A stretch of 64,000 bases of DNA from Agarivorans gilvus. Its GTDB lineage: Bacteria; Pseudomonadota; Gammaproteobacteria; Enterobacterales; Celerinatantimonadaceae. The position numbers and the translations under genes were made by a program. Every line of letters starts with the position of its first letter. The first letter of the stretch is position 1. This document shows positions 1 to 9,450 of the stretch, one piece after another. Below the pieces are notes generated by a model that saw nothing but the letters and a program-made list of their open reading frames with translations, was not told the DNA's origin and ran no database searches. The DNA lies in the NCBI RefSeq assembly GCF_001420915.1, contig NZ_CP013021.1, forward strand, positions 1,374,001 to 1,438,000, read 5' to 3'.

Positions 1-903
1 AGGCACATACACTGTGCGGGGAGAATTAATTCCCTCCATGGTTTCTGCTTCACCTACCTTTAATGGCCCCCAATATTCCTTGCCATGGGAGGTGATAGGC
101 CAGCCGTAGTTAGCACCGGCTTCAATTAAATTCAGTTCATCGCCGCCGCGCGGGCCATGTTCTATTGCCCACAAACGCTGCTTGAGTTCATCGTAGGCCA
201 AACCTTGAGGATTGCGATGACCATAACTATAAATGGCGTCGGCAAATTGGCTATTGCCAACAAAAGGATTATCGCTAGGAATGCTGCCATCGAAATTTAA
301 ACGCACGATGCTCCCAGCATGATTAAGGGTATTTTGGCCATTCTCTCGCACCCCACGGTCACCAATTGAAAAATACAGATGCTGCTTATCAAAGGCGATA
401 CGACTGCCATAATGGCGATTAGTATCACTGGCCGAATCACTAACAAACAACTCTTGCCAAAACGCAATGCTCACTTTTCCTAGCTCATCTTGTAGTAACT
501 GAGCCTTAGCTAAAGCGGTCACCCCTTGACCTTGCTGAGGTTTACTATAAGTAAAATAAAACCAGCCATCTGGCCCCTTCACCACGTCTAACAGGCCTCC
601 TTGACCACGCGCCCAAACAGCGGGTAAACCAGTGATTTTTTGCCATGCAGGCTGCTGGGCAGATAGCTTATCGAGGCGAAGGCTCAACAACTCGCCGTGG
701 CGTAAGCTAATTATTAAGGTGTGGCGGTTCAACCAAGCCATGCCCCAAGGTACACCGGGCAACTGTGCCAAGTGGCTCACTTGCAGCGTATAGTCTTGGC
801 TGGTTACACGCTGCAATGCCAAAGCCGAGCGAGCCGCGAATACTGACATCACGGCCACGATTAAACCCACAATAATCCAGCGCGGTTTGTTTGCTACTTG
901 CAT
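1..903 (-). CDS. PQQ-dependent sugar dehydrogenase (GSDH family), 3' end cut by window
   Basis: I translated this from the minus strand. An ATG at 903 opens a frame that stays open for 301 codons to the window edge, so the C-terminus is missing. The start is MQVANKPRW followed by a hydrophobic segment (about residues 9-30) that acts as a signal anchor or signal peptide for periplasmic export. Later stretches are typical of the glucose/sorbosone dehydrogenase beta-propeller family (E. coli YliI/Asd type): SRIAFDK, YFSIGDRG, IVRLNFDGSIP, YSYGHRNPQG, WAIEHGPRGGDELN and NYGWP. Family members oxidise aldose sugars with PQQ; the true substrate cannot be read here. It is divergent from the next gene. 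Confidence 0.85.
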   Translation of the reverse strand, partial: MQVANKPRWIIVGLIVAVMSVFAARSALALQRVTSQDYTLQVSHLAQLPGVPWGMAWLNRHTLIISLRHGELLSLRLDKLSAQQPAWQKITGLPAVWARGQGGLLDVVKGPDGWFYFTYSKPQQGQGVTALAKAQLLQDELGKVSIAFWQELFVSDSASDTNRHYGSRIAFDKQHLYFSIGDRGVRENGQNTLNHAGSIVRLNFDGSIPSDNPFVGNSQFADAIYSYGHRNPQGLAYDELKQRLWAIEHGPRGGDELNLIEAGANYGWPITSHGKEYWGPLKVGEAETMEGINSPRTVYVP

Positions 904-1123
904 CTTGTTTACTCCACCAGCTATCCCCTACACTTTAGCATTGCAGCCAAGCATCGTTGAAACCTTACAGCCTCACTCCATCCCTTAAGCAAAACAATGA
1001 ACAGTTTAAAAAAACAAAATAAGTAACCGATTTGGTATATTCTAAGTATAAGAAATTTACCAAACAGCCAGTAATGGCTTATATATCACTGACACTTTCA
1101 ACTACCACAGACTGGAATTTATC

Positions 1124-1681
1124 ATGAAAAAAACGCTCTCAGCGCTTATCCTCACATCTTGCTTTTCACTGCCAGCCTTAGCCGAAACCCCTGTAATGTT
1201 TTCAAGCATTGATGGCTTCAATGCTCCCAACGCGAATGCAGTTAGTGGTGTGCGTCTATCGGTATTACACGGCAAAGTTGATGAAGTGAAAGGCGTCGAC
1301 TTTTCGGTTTTAGGTATGTCTGAAACCAAACGCAGCACCGGCATTAACTTTGGCTTATTCTGGGGCGGTGCTAAAGTCACCGAAGAAATGAAAGGTGCGT
1401 CTTTAGGTTTATTTAACTGGAATACCGGCTTAACTACCGGGGTAAACCTTGGCGCGGTCAACTTCACCAATAACGTTAACGGCTTAAACTGGAGTGCGGT
1501 AAACTTTTCGCAGGGCTATACCAAGGCCGATGTAGGTTTGGCCAGTATTTCTAACAAATCTAACGTTCAAGTAGGTTTGTTCAATATGACTAAGCAAATC
1601 GACGGCATACAAATTGGTATCATCAATTGTGCCGATAACGGCTTCTTTAAATGTTTCCCAATATTTAACTTCGCCAAATAA
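1124..1681 (+). CDS. VC2662-like secreted repeat protein
   Basis: 185 residues. Residues 1-20 are a clear Sec signal peptide (MKKTLSALILTSCF..ALA) with cleavage likely before ETPVMF. The mature part consists of short degenerate repeats of the form GxNxGxxN/GxxxGLFN (for example GINFGLF, GASLGLFN, GVNLGAVN, GLNWSAVN, NVQVGLFN, GIQIGIIN), which suggest a repetitive beta fold in the periplasm or at the outer membrane. The C-terminus NCADNGFFKCFPIFNFAK contains a Cys pair. From memory it resembles the Vibrio 'VC2662 family' proteins of unknown function. It appears monocistronic, with a hairpin just downstream. Confidence 0.75.
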   Translation: MKKTLSALILTSCFSLPALAETPVMFSSIDGFNAPNANAVSGVRLSVLHGKVDEVKGVDFSVLGMSETKRSTGINFGLFWGGAKVTEEMKGASLGLFNWNTGLTTGVNLGAVNFTNNVNGLNWSAVNFSQGYTKADVGLASISNKSNVQVGLFNMTKQIDGIQIGIINCADNGFFKCFPIFNFAK

Positions 1682-1697
1682 GCTATAGCCAACATAC

Positions 1698-1720
1698 AAG
1701 GGAAAGCTAGCCTTTCCCTT
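1698..1720 (+). terminator. Hairpin after VC2662-like gene
   Basis: The arms AAGGGAAAG (1698-1706) and CTTTCCCTT (1712-1720) form a 9-bp perfect stem 16 bp after the stop codon, followed by ATTTCAAT. The T tract is poor, so this is a probable rather than certain intrinsic terminator. Confidence 0.5.
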
Positions 1721-2064
1721 ATTTCAATAACAAACACCGACTCATTTAATTCCATCCCCCTCATGGCACTCGCACCTATCGATGCGAATAATCTCTCTAC
1801 AGGCGATTATTGTCACGCGGATTAACCGTTCGTCCCTTGTCTATCAGTTTAAACCTATACTGCCGGCATGGCCTACTCGAGGCATACCGAACCATGAGCT
1901 ACATTTAAGACCGTGTCCTTACCCGCTTAACCACTACTATGCCTTTATTTGGTAGAAGACCCATAACTAAATAAGCAGAATTAGCTCACAACAAACTTGA
2001 AAAAACTCTCCAACAAATAGCGACATTCTATACTTGAATCAACCAACTGAAGGGTTTCGCTTAA
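1721..2064. other. Intergenic region without recognised gene
   Basis: About 340 bp between the VC2662-like gene and the periplasmic binding-like protein. It holds only tiny reading frames (for example one of about 20 codons starting near 1763) without convincing ribosome sites. The promoter of the downstream gene is presumably here, but I see no strong -35/-10 pair. Confidence 0.5.
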
Positions 2065-2772
2065 ATGATACGACTTCGAAGACTTTGCTGGACATTACTT
2101 TTATTAAGTAACGCAGCCTTAGGAGCTCAAACACTAAAAGTCGCCTTAATCGACCATGACCTCGATGCCGGGGAAGAAGCCAGTATAAAAAGCTTAAAGC
2201 TTGCTGCTAACAACTTAAACATCTCCCTTCAGCTGCTTCCGCTACCGGAAATTAGAGCCGAGCACCTAATGGAGTACGACGAACTCGATGGTGAAGCTTT
2301 TGCTTATGAAATCCCCGGCCGTCAAACGAAAAACATGTTTAAAATCGATGTTCCAATAGAAAGTTCAGCCTTATGGATATGGGTACACCAAAGCCAAAGC
2401 TGTATTGAAGAGCCAAGCGAGTTAGCTCACTTCAAGCCGGTTGGCATTACTGGCATCCCTTATTTTGAGATGTTTTATCAACTCTCAGAGCTGGGGTATG
2501 AAAAAGTATCCAACCCACATAAATTAGTCACCATGCTGCGGCTAGGCCGTGCTGACTATTTTGCTGCCACCAAACGTTCGATTAACAACCTGCTTGACGA
2601 GCTGGAGCAACAGCAAATAAAAAGTTGTTTTAAGCAGGCCTATACCACCATTACCAGCTACTTCTACCTCAACAATAAACATCAACATTTAGCTAAAGCC
2701 TTCACCCAAGAACTGAGTAAAGCCATCCTTATTTATCCTGATGACGATGCTAACAAAGACGATGTAGAGTAA
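2065..2772 (+). CDS. Periplasmic solute-binding-like protein (SBP_bac_3 type)
   Basis: 235 residues. Residues 1-20 (MIRLRRLCWTLLLLSNAALG) form a signal peptide. The rest has the short two-lobed layout of family 3 extracellular binding proteins: LKVALIDHD at the start of lobe 1, VGITGIPYFEMFYQL at the hinge, and an ending VTMLRLGRADYFAATKRSINNLL typical of the last helices. No transporter genes adjoin it, so it may be a stand-alone sensor or orphan binding protein common in marine gammaproteobacteria. The ligand is unknown. The C-terminal tail is very acidic (YPDDDANKDDVE). Confidence 0.6.
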   Translation: MIRLRRLCWTLLLLSNAALGAQTLKVALIDHDLDAGEEASIKSLKLAANNLNISLQLLPLPEIRAEHLMEYDELDGEAFAYEIPGRQTKNMFKIDVPIESSALWIWVHQSQSCIEEPSELAHFKPVGITGIPYFEMFYQLSELGYEKVSNPHKLVTMLRLGRADYFAATKRSINNLLDELEQQQIKSCFKQAYTTITSYFYLNNKHQHLAKAFTQELSKAILIYPDDDANKDDVE

Positions 2773-2887
2773 GTCCAGCCGCCAAGCCGAACTTAACAAT
2801 AACAACTAATAAAAGCACTAGAGCCTAGCTTCAAGTGCTGGTAGTGTAGGCAACTTAAGGATCACATGATTTATAGGAACCTAGGTT

Positions 2888-3709
2888 TTGAACCGCTCTT
2901 CTTTCCAACAGTTTCATTGGCATTCCCAGCAATTTGGCTGTGCCAGCAACGATATTGATTGTTTTTATCAGCAACTCCAACATCAGATGCAACGTTTAGC
3001 TATGGCTAAGCAAACACTGGGAGAAATCGCTGCTTACCCCTTAGATTTATACCAATCTGCCGAGCCTCAAGCCGACAAAGCCAATATCTTAATTAGCGCC
3101 GGTTTTCATGGAGAAGAAGCCGCTGGCCCCTGGGGAATGTTGAAGTTTTTAAGCCAACTAGAAAACGACATATTCTCGCAAATCAACCTCAGTGTACTGC
3201 CTTTAGTTAACCCCACCGGATTTAAAGCAGGCCATCGTTTTAATCAGTTTGGTGAAAATCCCAATCGAGGTTTTGCGGTTGAAGACGGCCAAGCCGTAGT
3301 GTCTGAAGAGAGCTCTGTAGAAGGAAAACTGTTAATAGCCCATCAAGACTTACTAAAAACGCTGAGTCGAGATGGTATTTTGACCTGCCATGAAGATGTA
3401 TTGCAGCACAGCTGTTATGTTTACTCCTTTGAACCTGGACAAGCAGCAGGAGCCTTTAGCACGGGGCTAAGGGATAGCCTAGCCCACTACTTTACACTTG
3501 CCGCCGACAGCACTATCGACGGTTGGAATTTGGATAAAGGCTTGATCCATAACCACTACGATAGTTCATTTGAGTCGTGCTTAGTACAGTTAGGCGCTAA
3601 ACGGGGCGCTTGCAGTGAAACCCCAGCACTAGAAGACTTCGATCAACGCATCAACGCCAATTGTGCGGTGATGCAGCAATTCTTAAACTTCAGCCTCAAG
3701 CAGAGTTAA
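2888..3709 (+). CDS. M14-family zinc peptidase
   Basis: 273 residues, predicted cytoplasmic because no signal peptide is visible. Zinc-carboxypeptidase signatures appear in the expected order: GFHGEEAAG (first His and Glu ligands), then LVNPTGF and NPNRGF, then CHEDV (second metal His region), and a late SETPA supplying the likely catalytic Glu. I kept the TTG start because AGGAA lies about 10 bases upstream; the first in-frame ATG is some 33 codons later and would remove conserved N-terminal sequence. The substrate (peptide, muropeptide or acylated amino acid) cannot be inferred. It is convergent with patZ. Confidence 0.7.
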   Translation: MNRSSFQQFHWHSQQFGCASNDIDCFYQQLQHQMQRLAMAKQTLGEIAAYPLDLYQSAEPQADKANILISAGFHGEEAAGPWGMLKFLSQLENDIFSQINLSVLPLVNPTGFKAGHRFNQFGENPNRGFAVEDGQAVVSEESSVEGKLLIAHQDLLKTLSRDGILTCHEDVLQHSCYVYSFEPGQAAGAFSTGLRDSLAHYFTLAADSTIDGWNLDKGLIHNHYDSSFESCLVQLGAKRGACSETPALEDFDQRINANCAVMQQFLNFSLKQS

Positions 3710-3737
3710 TACTCACTTAAGCCTTGGTGGAATTGAG

Positions 3738-6443
3738 CTAAGCCTGCGATTCCACCTTGTCTTGCAGATCTAAGTGCATCTCTATCACCCCATCCTCTAA
3801 CTCAAATTTTACTCTAAAGCCAAGGTGTTTGGCCAAGCCCGCCATGCCGCGGTTTTGTATCATGGTCATACCCGTTAGGCTCTGAGTGCCCATGGCTTGA
3901 TAATAACGAATTAACTTCTGTAGCAGATGTTTACCCAAGCCTAGCCCTTGTAAATCGCTCCTTACCGCCATGGCAAATTCGGCTTCAATATTGTCAGGGT
4001 CAATGGTGGCCCGCACCACACCCAAAATAGCGCGGTCATCCTCAGCCTTTTCATCAACGGCAATAAAAGCCATTTCTCGGGCATAGTCGATTTGCGTGAG
4101 TAAGGCCATTTCCTCATGGGTCATTTGGCCGCGTGCGCCAAAATAACGTTTATAGCGATCTTCCTCACTTAACGAAGAGTCAAAGGCCAAATGGTTGGGT
4201 TCATCCTCGGGAAGGATCGGTCTGAGTAATACTCGTGAGCCGTTTTTTATCTCACAATATTCTTCTAACTCCCTAGGGTAAGGGCGAATAGCCAGACGTT
4301 GCCCTAACTTGTCATCACTGTCTTGCAGCCGCATATTCACGTCTAACAAAATGATGTTATCTCCCGCCGCCAATACCGGATTAAGATCTAAACGTGCAAT
4401 TTCTGGACAATCGATGATCAAACTCGATAAGCGGGTCAGCATTTTACACAGGGCGTCCATTTTTAAGCCGTTGGGCAGCCGCCGGTCTCTGATTTTTTCC
4501 GCTTTCAGCGCCGAAATCACTAAATAACGCGCTAGGCTCATGTTCAGCGGCGGCAGCGCCACCGCAGCATCCTGAGTCTCATCCCACTCTGAACCGCCCT
4601 CGCCTAAGAAAATCGCTGGGCCAAACACCGGGTCACTAATCACCGCCACCCGCAATTCCTGCGCGCCAGCAGTTAAGGCCATGCGTTGCAATATCATGCC
4701 CTCTACTCTGGCTTGAGGATAGGCCTGCTTCACCCTTTCTAGCATAGACTCCGCAGCAATTTCTAACTGATGGGCATTATTAATATTCAAACTGACGCCA
4801 TGTACATCAGACTTATGCAAAATATCAGGAGACTGTATTTTTAGCGCCACCGGATAACCAATCTCTTCAGCGCATGCCAGCGCTTCACTCACATTGCGCA
4901 CAAACCAAGTTTCAATGGTATTTAAACCGTAAGCTTGCAATAAGGGTTTAGCGTCATGAGTTTCTAGTACCCACACATCCTTGGCGATGGCTTGTTGCAA
5001 AATTTGCCTAGCCGCTTGGTCAACCATGGTTTTGTCGGTACTGCTGGGCGTCTCTGAGAGTAACTTCTGGTTACGGCGAAACTCTACCATATGCATGAAC
5101 GCTCCTACCGCCCCCTCTGGGGTTCGATAAGTGGGGATCCCCGCCTTACTAAAAGCCAAACGCCCGGGATAGGCGGCTCGTTCACCCATCCAATTGGTTA
5201 AGATATTTAATCGACGGGCGCGACTATCTTGTTTAATCACATTGATCAGCGCTTGAGCGGTTTCTTCAGCGCCAGCTAGGGCCGAGGGGGCATGCATTAA
5301 CAGTAAAGCATCGGCTTCACCACTGCCCGCCACAATATCTAAGGCCTGAGCATACCGGGCGGGATCGGCATCACCTACAATATCTAAAGGGTTTTGCCCA
5401 GACCAGGCGCTGGGCAGTACTTGAGACAACTTGTTTAGGGTTTGCTCTGAAAACTCAGCCAGCTTGCCGCCTCTCTCTAATAAGGCATCCACCGCCAACA
5501 CCGCAGGACCACCACCATTACTAATGATGGCTAAGCGCTCACCCTGCAAGGGATTGGCATAGGTAAGGGTTTCTACCGCTGCAAATAACTCGTGTAAGTC
5601 TTTAACCCTTAACATACCTGCGCGCTTAAAGGCCGCATCATAAACCGCATCGTTGCCCACTTGCCCACCGGTATGCAAAGCCGCCGCCTGCGCCCCCAGC
5701 CGACTTCGTCCAGACTTAATCACCAAAATAGCCTTGTTACGAGATGCTGCGCGGGCCGCCGACATGAAACGCTGCGGATCCTTAACCGAGTCGATATACA
5801 ACATAATCACCTGGGTTTTGGCATCTCTAGCGAGATAATCGAGTAACTCGCCAAAATCAATATCTAGAGCATCACCTAAGGAGATAAAAGAGGAAAAACC
5901 GATACCCTTATTATTTGCCCAATCTAGAACCGTGGTGCACACCGCCGCCGACTGAGACACAAAAGCAATTTTTCCAGGCTGGCTATTAGCATGTGCAAAG
6001 GAGGCATTTAAACCGATATTGGGTAACATAATCCCCAAGCTATTAGGCCCCAAAATTCGCATGCCATAACGCTGCGCCAGCAACAGAATCTCACTGGCAA
6101 TGTCTTGCGTTTTGCCTTCGGCTTTAATGTCTAAGCCACCAGCGGTAATCACCGCAGCCTTGCAGCCAAATTGACCGAGCTTCTCAACAACCTCTGGTAA
6201 GCGTGCCGCGTTAACACAAATAATGGCCAAGTCTGGTCGTTGAGGTAACTCTTCTATACTGGCATAGGCCAGCACCCCCAATACCGCTTTGTATTTAGGC
6301 GTAACTGGCATGACTGGACCATTGAAGCCGGCACTCATCAAGTTTTTCATTACCACATTACCCGAGCGCAAGGCACGGTTCGATGCCCCGATAACCGCGA
6401 TAGACTTCGGCGAAAATAGCTCATGCAGTTTACGTTGACTCAT
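3738..6443 (-). CDS. patZ: Protein lysine acetyltransferase PatZ/Pka (ACD-like + GNAT)
   Basis: 901 residues, close to E. coli PatZ/YfiQ (886). Domains in order: a CoA-binding Rossmann domain (SIAVIGASNRALRSGN, residues 1-130), succinyl-CoA-ligase-like domains (about 150-460, with ILGPNSLG, FVSQSAAVC and IISNGGGPAVLA), an ATP-grasp domain (about 490-710, with GYPVALKIQSPDILHKSDVHGV), and a C-terminal GNAT acetyltransferase (about 735-895) with the acetyl-CoA loop RSDLQGLGLGKHLL. Family members acetylate lysines, classically acetyl-CoA synthetase, and so adjust acetate metabolism. The gene stands alone and is divergent from the CBS gene across 301 bp. Confidence 0.9.
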   Translation of the reverse strand: MSQRKLHELFSPKSIAVIGASNRALRSGNVVMKNLMSAGFNGPVMPVTPKYKAVLGVLAYASIEELPQRPDLAIICVNAARLPEVVEKLGQFGCKAAVITAGGLDIKAEGKTQDIASEILLLAQRYGMRILGPNSLGIMLPNIGLNASFAHANSQPGKIAFVSQSAAVCTTVLDWANNKGIGFSSFISLGDALDIDFGELLDYLARDAKTQVIMLYIDSVKDPQRFMSAARAASRNKAILVIKSGRSRLGAQAAALHTGGQVGNDAVYDAAFKRAGMLRVKDLHELFAAVETLTYANPLQGERLAIISNGGGPAVLAVDALLERGGKLAEFSEQTLNKLSQVLPSAWSGQNPLDIVGDADPARYAQALDIVAGSGEADALLLMHAPSALAGAEETAQALINVIKQDSRARRLNILTNWMGERAAYPGRLAFSKAGIPTYRTPEGAVGAFMHMVEFRRNQKLLSETPSSTDKTMVDQAARQILQQAIAKDVWVLETHDAKPLLQAYGLNTIETWFVRNVSEALACAEEIGYPVALKIQSPDILHKSDVHGVSLNINNAHQLEIAAESMLERVKQAYPQARVEGMILQRMALTAGAQELRVAVISDPVFGPAIFLGEGGSEWDETQDAAVALPPLNMSLARYLVISALKAEKIRDRRLPNGLKMDALCKMLTRLSSLIIDCPEIARLDLNPVLAAGDNIILLDVNMRLQDSDDKLGQRLAIRPYPRELEEYCEIKNGSRVLLRPILPEDEPNHLAFDSSLSEEDRYKRYFGARGQMTHEEMALLTQIDYAREMAFIAVDEKAEDDRAILGVVRATIDPDNIEAEFAMAVRSDLQGLGLGKHLLQKLIRYYQAMGTQSLTGMTMIQNRGMAGLAKHLGFRVKFELEDGVIEMHLDLQDKVESQA

Positions 6444-6744
6444 TCCATTTTTCTCATGTTTAGCAAGCGCAGCAATGTTATCCAGTGTAACGTGTATCTC
6501 CGCAAAGTGAGAGCCGAGGGCTCACAATATCCGGTCTGTACTACCAAGGTCGTAACGGCTTAAGCTTGGCTGCGAACATCAGCCAACTATAAGCAGCTAG
6601 CCAAAGCGCAACAGCATTACTACATATTACTCAAACTTACCCATTTTCTTTTAACTTACGCCAGTTTTTCATACAAACAACTGGACAAAATATACCTTTA
6701 TCATTCATATCTAGATAAAACCCTGCCAAATAAAGGAATAAAAC
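6444..6744. other. Divergent promoter region patZ / CBS gene
   Basis: About 300 bp between the divergently transcribed patZ and CBS-domain genes. No reading frame, repeat or RNA element is convincing. AAAGGA near 6732 is the ribosome site of the CBS gene. The promoters of both genes must lie here, but I cannot place them firmly. Confidence 0.5.
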
Positions 6745-7149
6745 ATGGCCCTAAGGTCCATTCGAGCAATTGATTACATGACCAAAAATCCCGTCACTGT
6801 AAAACCGTCAACCTCGCTGTTTGAAGCCATAGATATTATGCTGGCAGCTAAGGTATCGGGTGCCACCGTATTAAACGATAACAAAGAAGTGGTGGGTGTT
6901 ATTTCAGAGATAGACTGCTTACAAGCCATCCTTAAGGGTACCTACCATGGGGAAATCGGCGGCACGGTAAAAGAATTTATGACCGAAGAAGTGGATAGTG
7001 TGGGCACCGACATGGACATCCTAGCCGTGGCCGAGTTACTGATAAAACAAAAACGCCGCAGAATGCCAGTGGTTGAGAACGGCAAATTCATCGGCCAGTA
7101 CAGTATTCGAAGTATTTTGAATGCGGTTAAAGAATTCAACCTAAAATAA
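6745..7149 (+). CDS. Two-CBS-domain protein
   Basis: 134 residues, made almost entirely of a CBS pair. CBS1 is about residues 10-65 (DYMTKNPVTVKPSTSLFEA, VSGATVLND, VVGVISEIDCL). CBS2 is about 75-130 (EFMTEEVDSVGTDMDILAVAELL, RRRMPVVENGKFIGQYS). Such stand-alone Bateman modules bind adenine nucleotides or related ligands and modulate partners, but the partner is unknown. A good ribosome site (AAAGGA) lies 8 bases before the ATG. It faces gcvR convergently, with a hairpin between them. Confidence 0.85.
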   Translation: MALRSIRAIDYMTKNPVTVKPSTSLFEAIDIMLAAKVSGATVLNDNKEVVGVISEIDCLQAILKGTYHGEIGGTVKEFMTEEVDSVGTDMDILAVAELLIKQKRRRMPVVENGKFIGQYSIRSILNAVKEFNLK

Positions 7150-7154
7150 GCAGT

Positions 7155-7180
7155 AAAAAAGGGCTGTATTCACAGCCCTA
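7155..7180 (-). terminator. Intrinsic terminator downstream of gcvR-like gene
   Basis: GGGCTGT / ACAGCCC stem with a 4-nt loop. On the minus strand it is followed by six T residues, so it best serves the gcvR-like gene. On the plus strand it sits just after the CBS gene but has a weak T tract. Confidence 0.75.
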
Positions 7181-7201
7181 AAGACCCAAATACCATCTAA
7201 A

Positions 7202-7702
7202 TTAAACTTGTGATACCACCATCTGCTCTTGTAAACCCTCTATCTCAGCAATGATACTGGCGGTGTTTTCGTTATCGGGCACCATTAAATCAAATTCGGC
7301 GGTAAATACATTTTCTCCGGCATCAGGAACACTGACTCGGTGACACTCCAATTTGTTTACATTCACTCCATGTCCCACTAATAAGCGGGTAATATCGTTA
7401 ATCAATCCGGGACGGTCTTCGGCATCAATGGAGAGGCGTATAGGCTCGGCTTCCAACAAATGAGCGGGTTTACACTGATGAATGGTCACTTGCAGCTCAC
7501 CTAAGGCTAACAAGCGCTCTTGTAAAGCTTGGCTATTCTTTTGTGGAACTTGCACTTTAAAAATACAGGCGACATAGCCGTCTAAATTGACCACTCGACT
7601 GCTTAACCATTTGCCTTGATGGGAATGAGTAAGGTCAGCCAAATGATTTAATGTACCAGGCTTGTCCTCTCCAACGGCAGTAACTAAAAACAAAGCACTC
7701 AT
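7202..7702 (-). CDS. GcvR-like double ACT-domain protein
   Basis: 166 residues made of two ACT domains: residues 3-75 (LFLVTAVGEDKPGTLNHLADLTHSHQG) and 88-160 (IRLSIDAEDRPGLINDITRLLVGHGVNVNKLECH). This is the architecture of the glycine cleavage system repressor GcvR, which binds glycine and antagonises GcvA in E. coli; the protein is somewhat shorter than E. coli GcvR (about 190). There is no DNA-binding domain, as expected for GcvR. No gcv genes are nearby, so the assignment rests on domain layout only. Confidence 0.7.
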   Translation of the reverse strand: MSALFLVTAVGEDKPGTLNHLADLTHSHQGKWLSSRVVNLDGYVACIFKVQVPQKNSQALQERLLALGELQVTIHQCKPAHLLEAEPIRLSIDAEDRPGLINDITRLLVGHGVNVNKLECHRVSVPDAGENVFTAEFDLMVPDNENTASIIAEIEGLQEQMVVSQV

Positions 7703-7864
7703 ACATCTACCCCTTTTTTATAAAACCTAATTTAAGTCTATACCATATAAGGGCTAAGGGTGTGATAAGACTCTGAGTTTGAAGGAATCTTCAGCAAAAC
7801 CCAATTAAAAAAATATATATGAACAAAATACCTTAGTTTTTAGTGACTTTTCGATATAAATAAA

Positions 7865-7893
7865 ACAAAAAAGCCAGCTTTCGCTGGCTTTAT
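7865..7893 (-). terminator. thiI terminator
   Basis: AAGCCAGC / GCTGGCTT with a TTTC loop. Read on the minus strand it runs into TTTTTTGTTTT, directly after the thiI stop codon. Confidence 0.85.
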
Positions 7894-7900
7894 TTAACGG

Positions 7901-9361
7901 CTATTGTTGACTATAAACCCCAACATTTTTAAAGCCTGCATCCTGCAAATATAAGGCTTGTAATTTACTCATCACGCCGCGGTCACAATACAGTAAATAA
8001 TGCTTGCTCTGGTCTAAGTCGCCAAATTGAGTCGCCAATTTAAAAAACGGGATATACTGAACGGCCACGCCTTCTAATTCAAAGGGCTTACGTTCTTGCT
8101 CCTCTATCGAGCGAATATCCAATACCACCGCTTCTTTATCCTGAGCGATTTCATCGCTGTGTACTTCAATGACTTGCTGGTCGGCTTCTTTAGCTACATC
8201 ACGAATATCGGAAATTCGGCACTCTTCAACCACCTGCTGCAAAATGGCGAAATCAAACTTCTCTTCTTCTGCTAAAAGCTTAGATTCAACCGCCTTAACC
8301 GTCGGTTTGTTAGAAATCACCCCACAATATTCAGGCATGGTCTCGGCAAAATCATTGGTGCCAATTTTCTTTGCGGTATCAATAATATCTTGTTTATCGG
8401 TAGCAATCAGTGGGCGTAAAATCAAGGTCTCTGAAACCTTATCAATCATGCCCAAATTAACCAGAGTCTGGCTAGATACTTGACCGACAGCTTCGCCTGT
8501 AACCAGCGCGGGGATATCCAAGCGCTGGGCAATTTTAGAGGCAGCACGCACCATCATCCGCTTCAACACCACGCCCATTTGGCCATTATCGACTTTCTCT
8601 AAAATCTCATTTACCACAGGGTCAAAGTCCACTGCCACAAACTTAACCCGATGTGATGAGCCAAAGCGTTTCCACAGATGATGTGCCACCTGCTTAACCC
8701 CCAGCTCATGCGCTCGGCCGCCCAGGTTAAAGAAGCAATAATGCACCTTGGCACCACGCTTAATCAGCTGATAACTCGATACCCCAGAATCAAAGCCACC
8801 TGAGAGTAAAGAGAGCACGCTTTCTTGAGTAGCAATTGGGAAGCCACCTAAGCCGGGATGCTTGGCTTGAACCAAATAAACCACATCATCAGCCACTTCT
8901 ATATTCACCGTGACATCAGGATTTTTCAGGCGCACGCCATTGCTTTCACAATGTTGATTTAGACCGCCTCCAACATAACGCTCCACTTCAATCGACGAAA
9001 ACTCTTGCTGACCGCTGCGCTTTACGCGAACACAAAAGGTTTTGCCTTTTAAGCGATCTTTCCAAACCTGGTAAGTCAGCTCATAAATGTGGTGTAAGTC
9101 GGTATAGTGATGCTGGCTAACTTCAAGGAAGTGAACAATGCCCGGCGTAGACGACAGTGCCTGAATCAAGGCCTGACGATTCTCTTCGCTGTCATTACGT
9201 GAAGTCACCACCATTCTGTCCCAATCTAAGCGCACCCGAATAGTGTCATCAAAGGCACTGATAACATTACGAATATTGCTTTGAAGAATCTTGCTAAAGC
9301 GCTTACGCACCGGCTTACTCTTCATGGCAATTTCTGGGAATAACTTAACGATGAACTTCAT
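7901..9361 (-). CDS. thiI: tRNA 4-thiouridine synthase ThiI
   Basis: 486 residues (E. coli ThiI is 482). The enzyme adenylates and thiolates U8 of tRNA and, in enterics, passes sulfur to the thiazole of thiamine. An N-terminal ferredoxin-like/THUMP region (1-165) is followed by the PP-loop motif LSGGFDSGVSSY (about 184-195), the PEYCGVIS segment with the conserved Cys that pairs with the rhodanese Cys in E. coli, and a C-terminal rhodanese domain (about 400-486) carrying the persulfide Cys in LLYCDRGVMSKLQ. The full long form with both Cys residues suggests competence for both tRNA and thiazole sulfur transfer. Confidence 0.95.
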   Translation of the reverse strand: MKFIVKLFPEIAMKSKPVRKRFSKILQSNIRNVISAFDDTIRVRLDWDRMVVTSRNDSEENRQALIQALSSTPGIVHFLEVSQHHYTDLHHIYELTYQVWKDRLKGKTFCVRVKRSGQQEFSSIEVERYVGGGLNQHCESNGVRLKNPDVTVNIEVADDVVYLVQAKHPGLGGFPIATQESVLSLLSGGFDSGVSSYQLIKRGAKVHYCFFNLGGRAHELGVKQVAHHLWKRFGSSHRVKFVAVDFDPVVNEILEKVDNGQMGVVLKRMMVRAASKIAQRLDIPALVTGEAVGQVSSQTLVNLGMIDKVSETLILRPLIATDKQDIIDTAKKIGTNDFAETMPEYCGVISNKPTVKAVESKLLAEEEKFDFAILQQVVEECRISDIRDVAKEADQQVIEVHSDEIAQDKEAVVLDIRSIEEQERKPFELEGVAVQYIPFFKLATQFGDLDQSKHYLLYCDRGVMSKLQALYLQDAGFKNVGVYSQQ

Positions 9362-9450
9362 AACTCTGGGCCTTGATAAATTTGGGCGCGAATTATAACG
9401 CGACTTCAGTCAACGAGCCAATCTTGTTATTAATTGAAGCGGATAAACGA

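Noticed and set aside
1102..1470. 122-codon frame antisense to the VC2662-like gene
   Set aside because: Lies opposite a gene with a clear signal peptide and repeats; a shadow frame.
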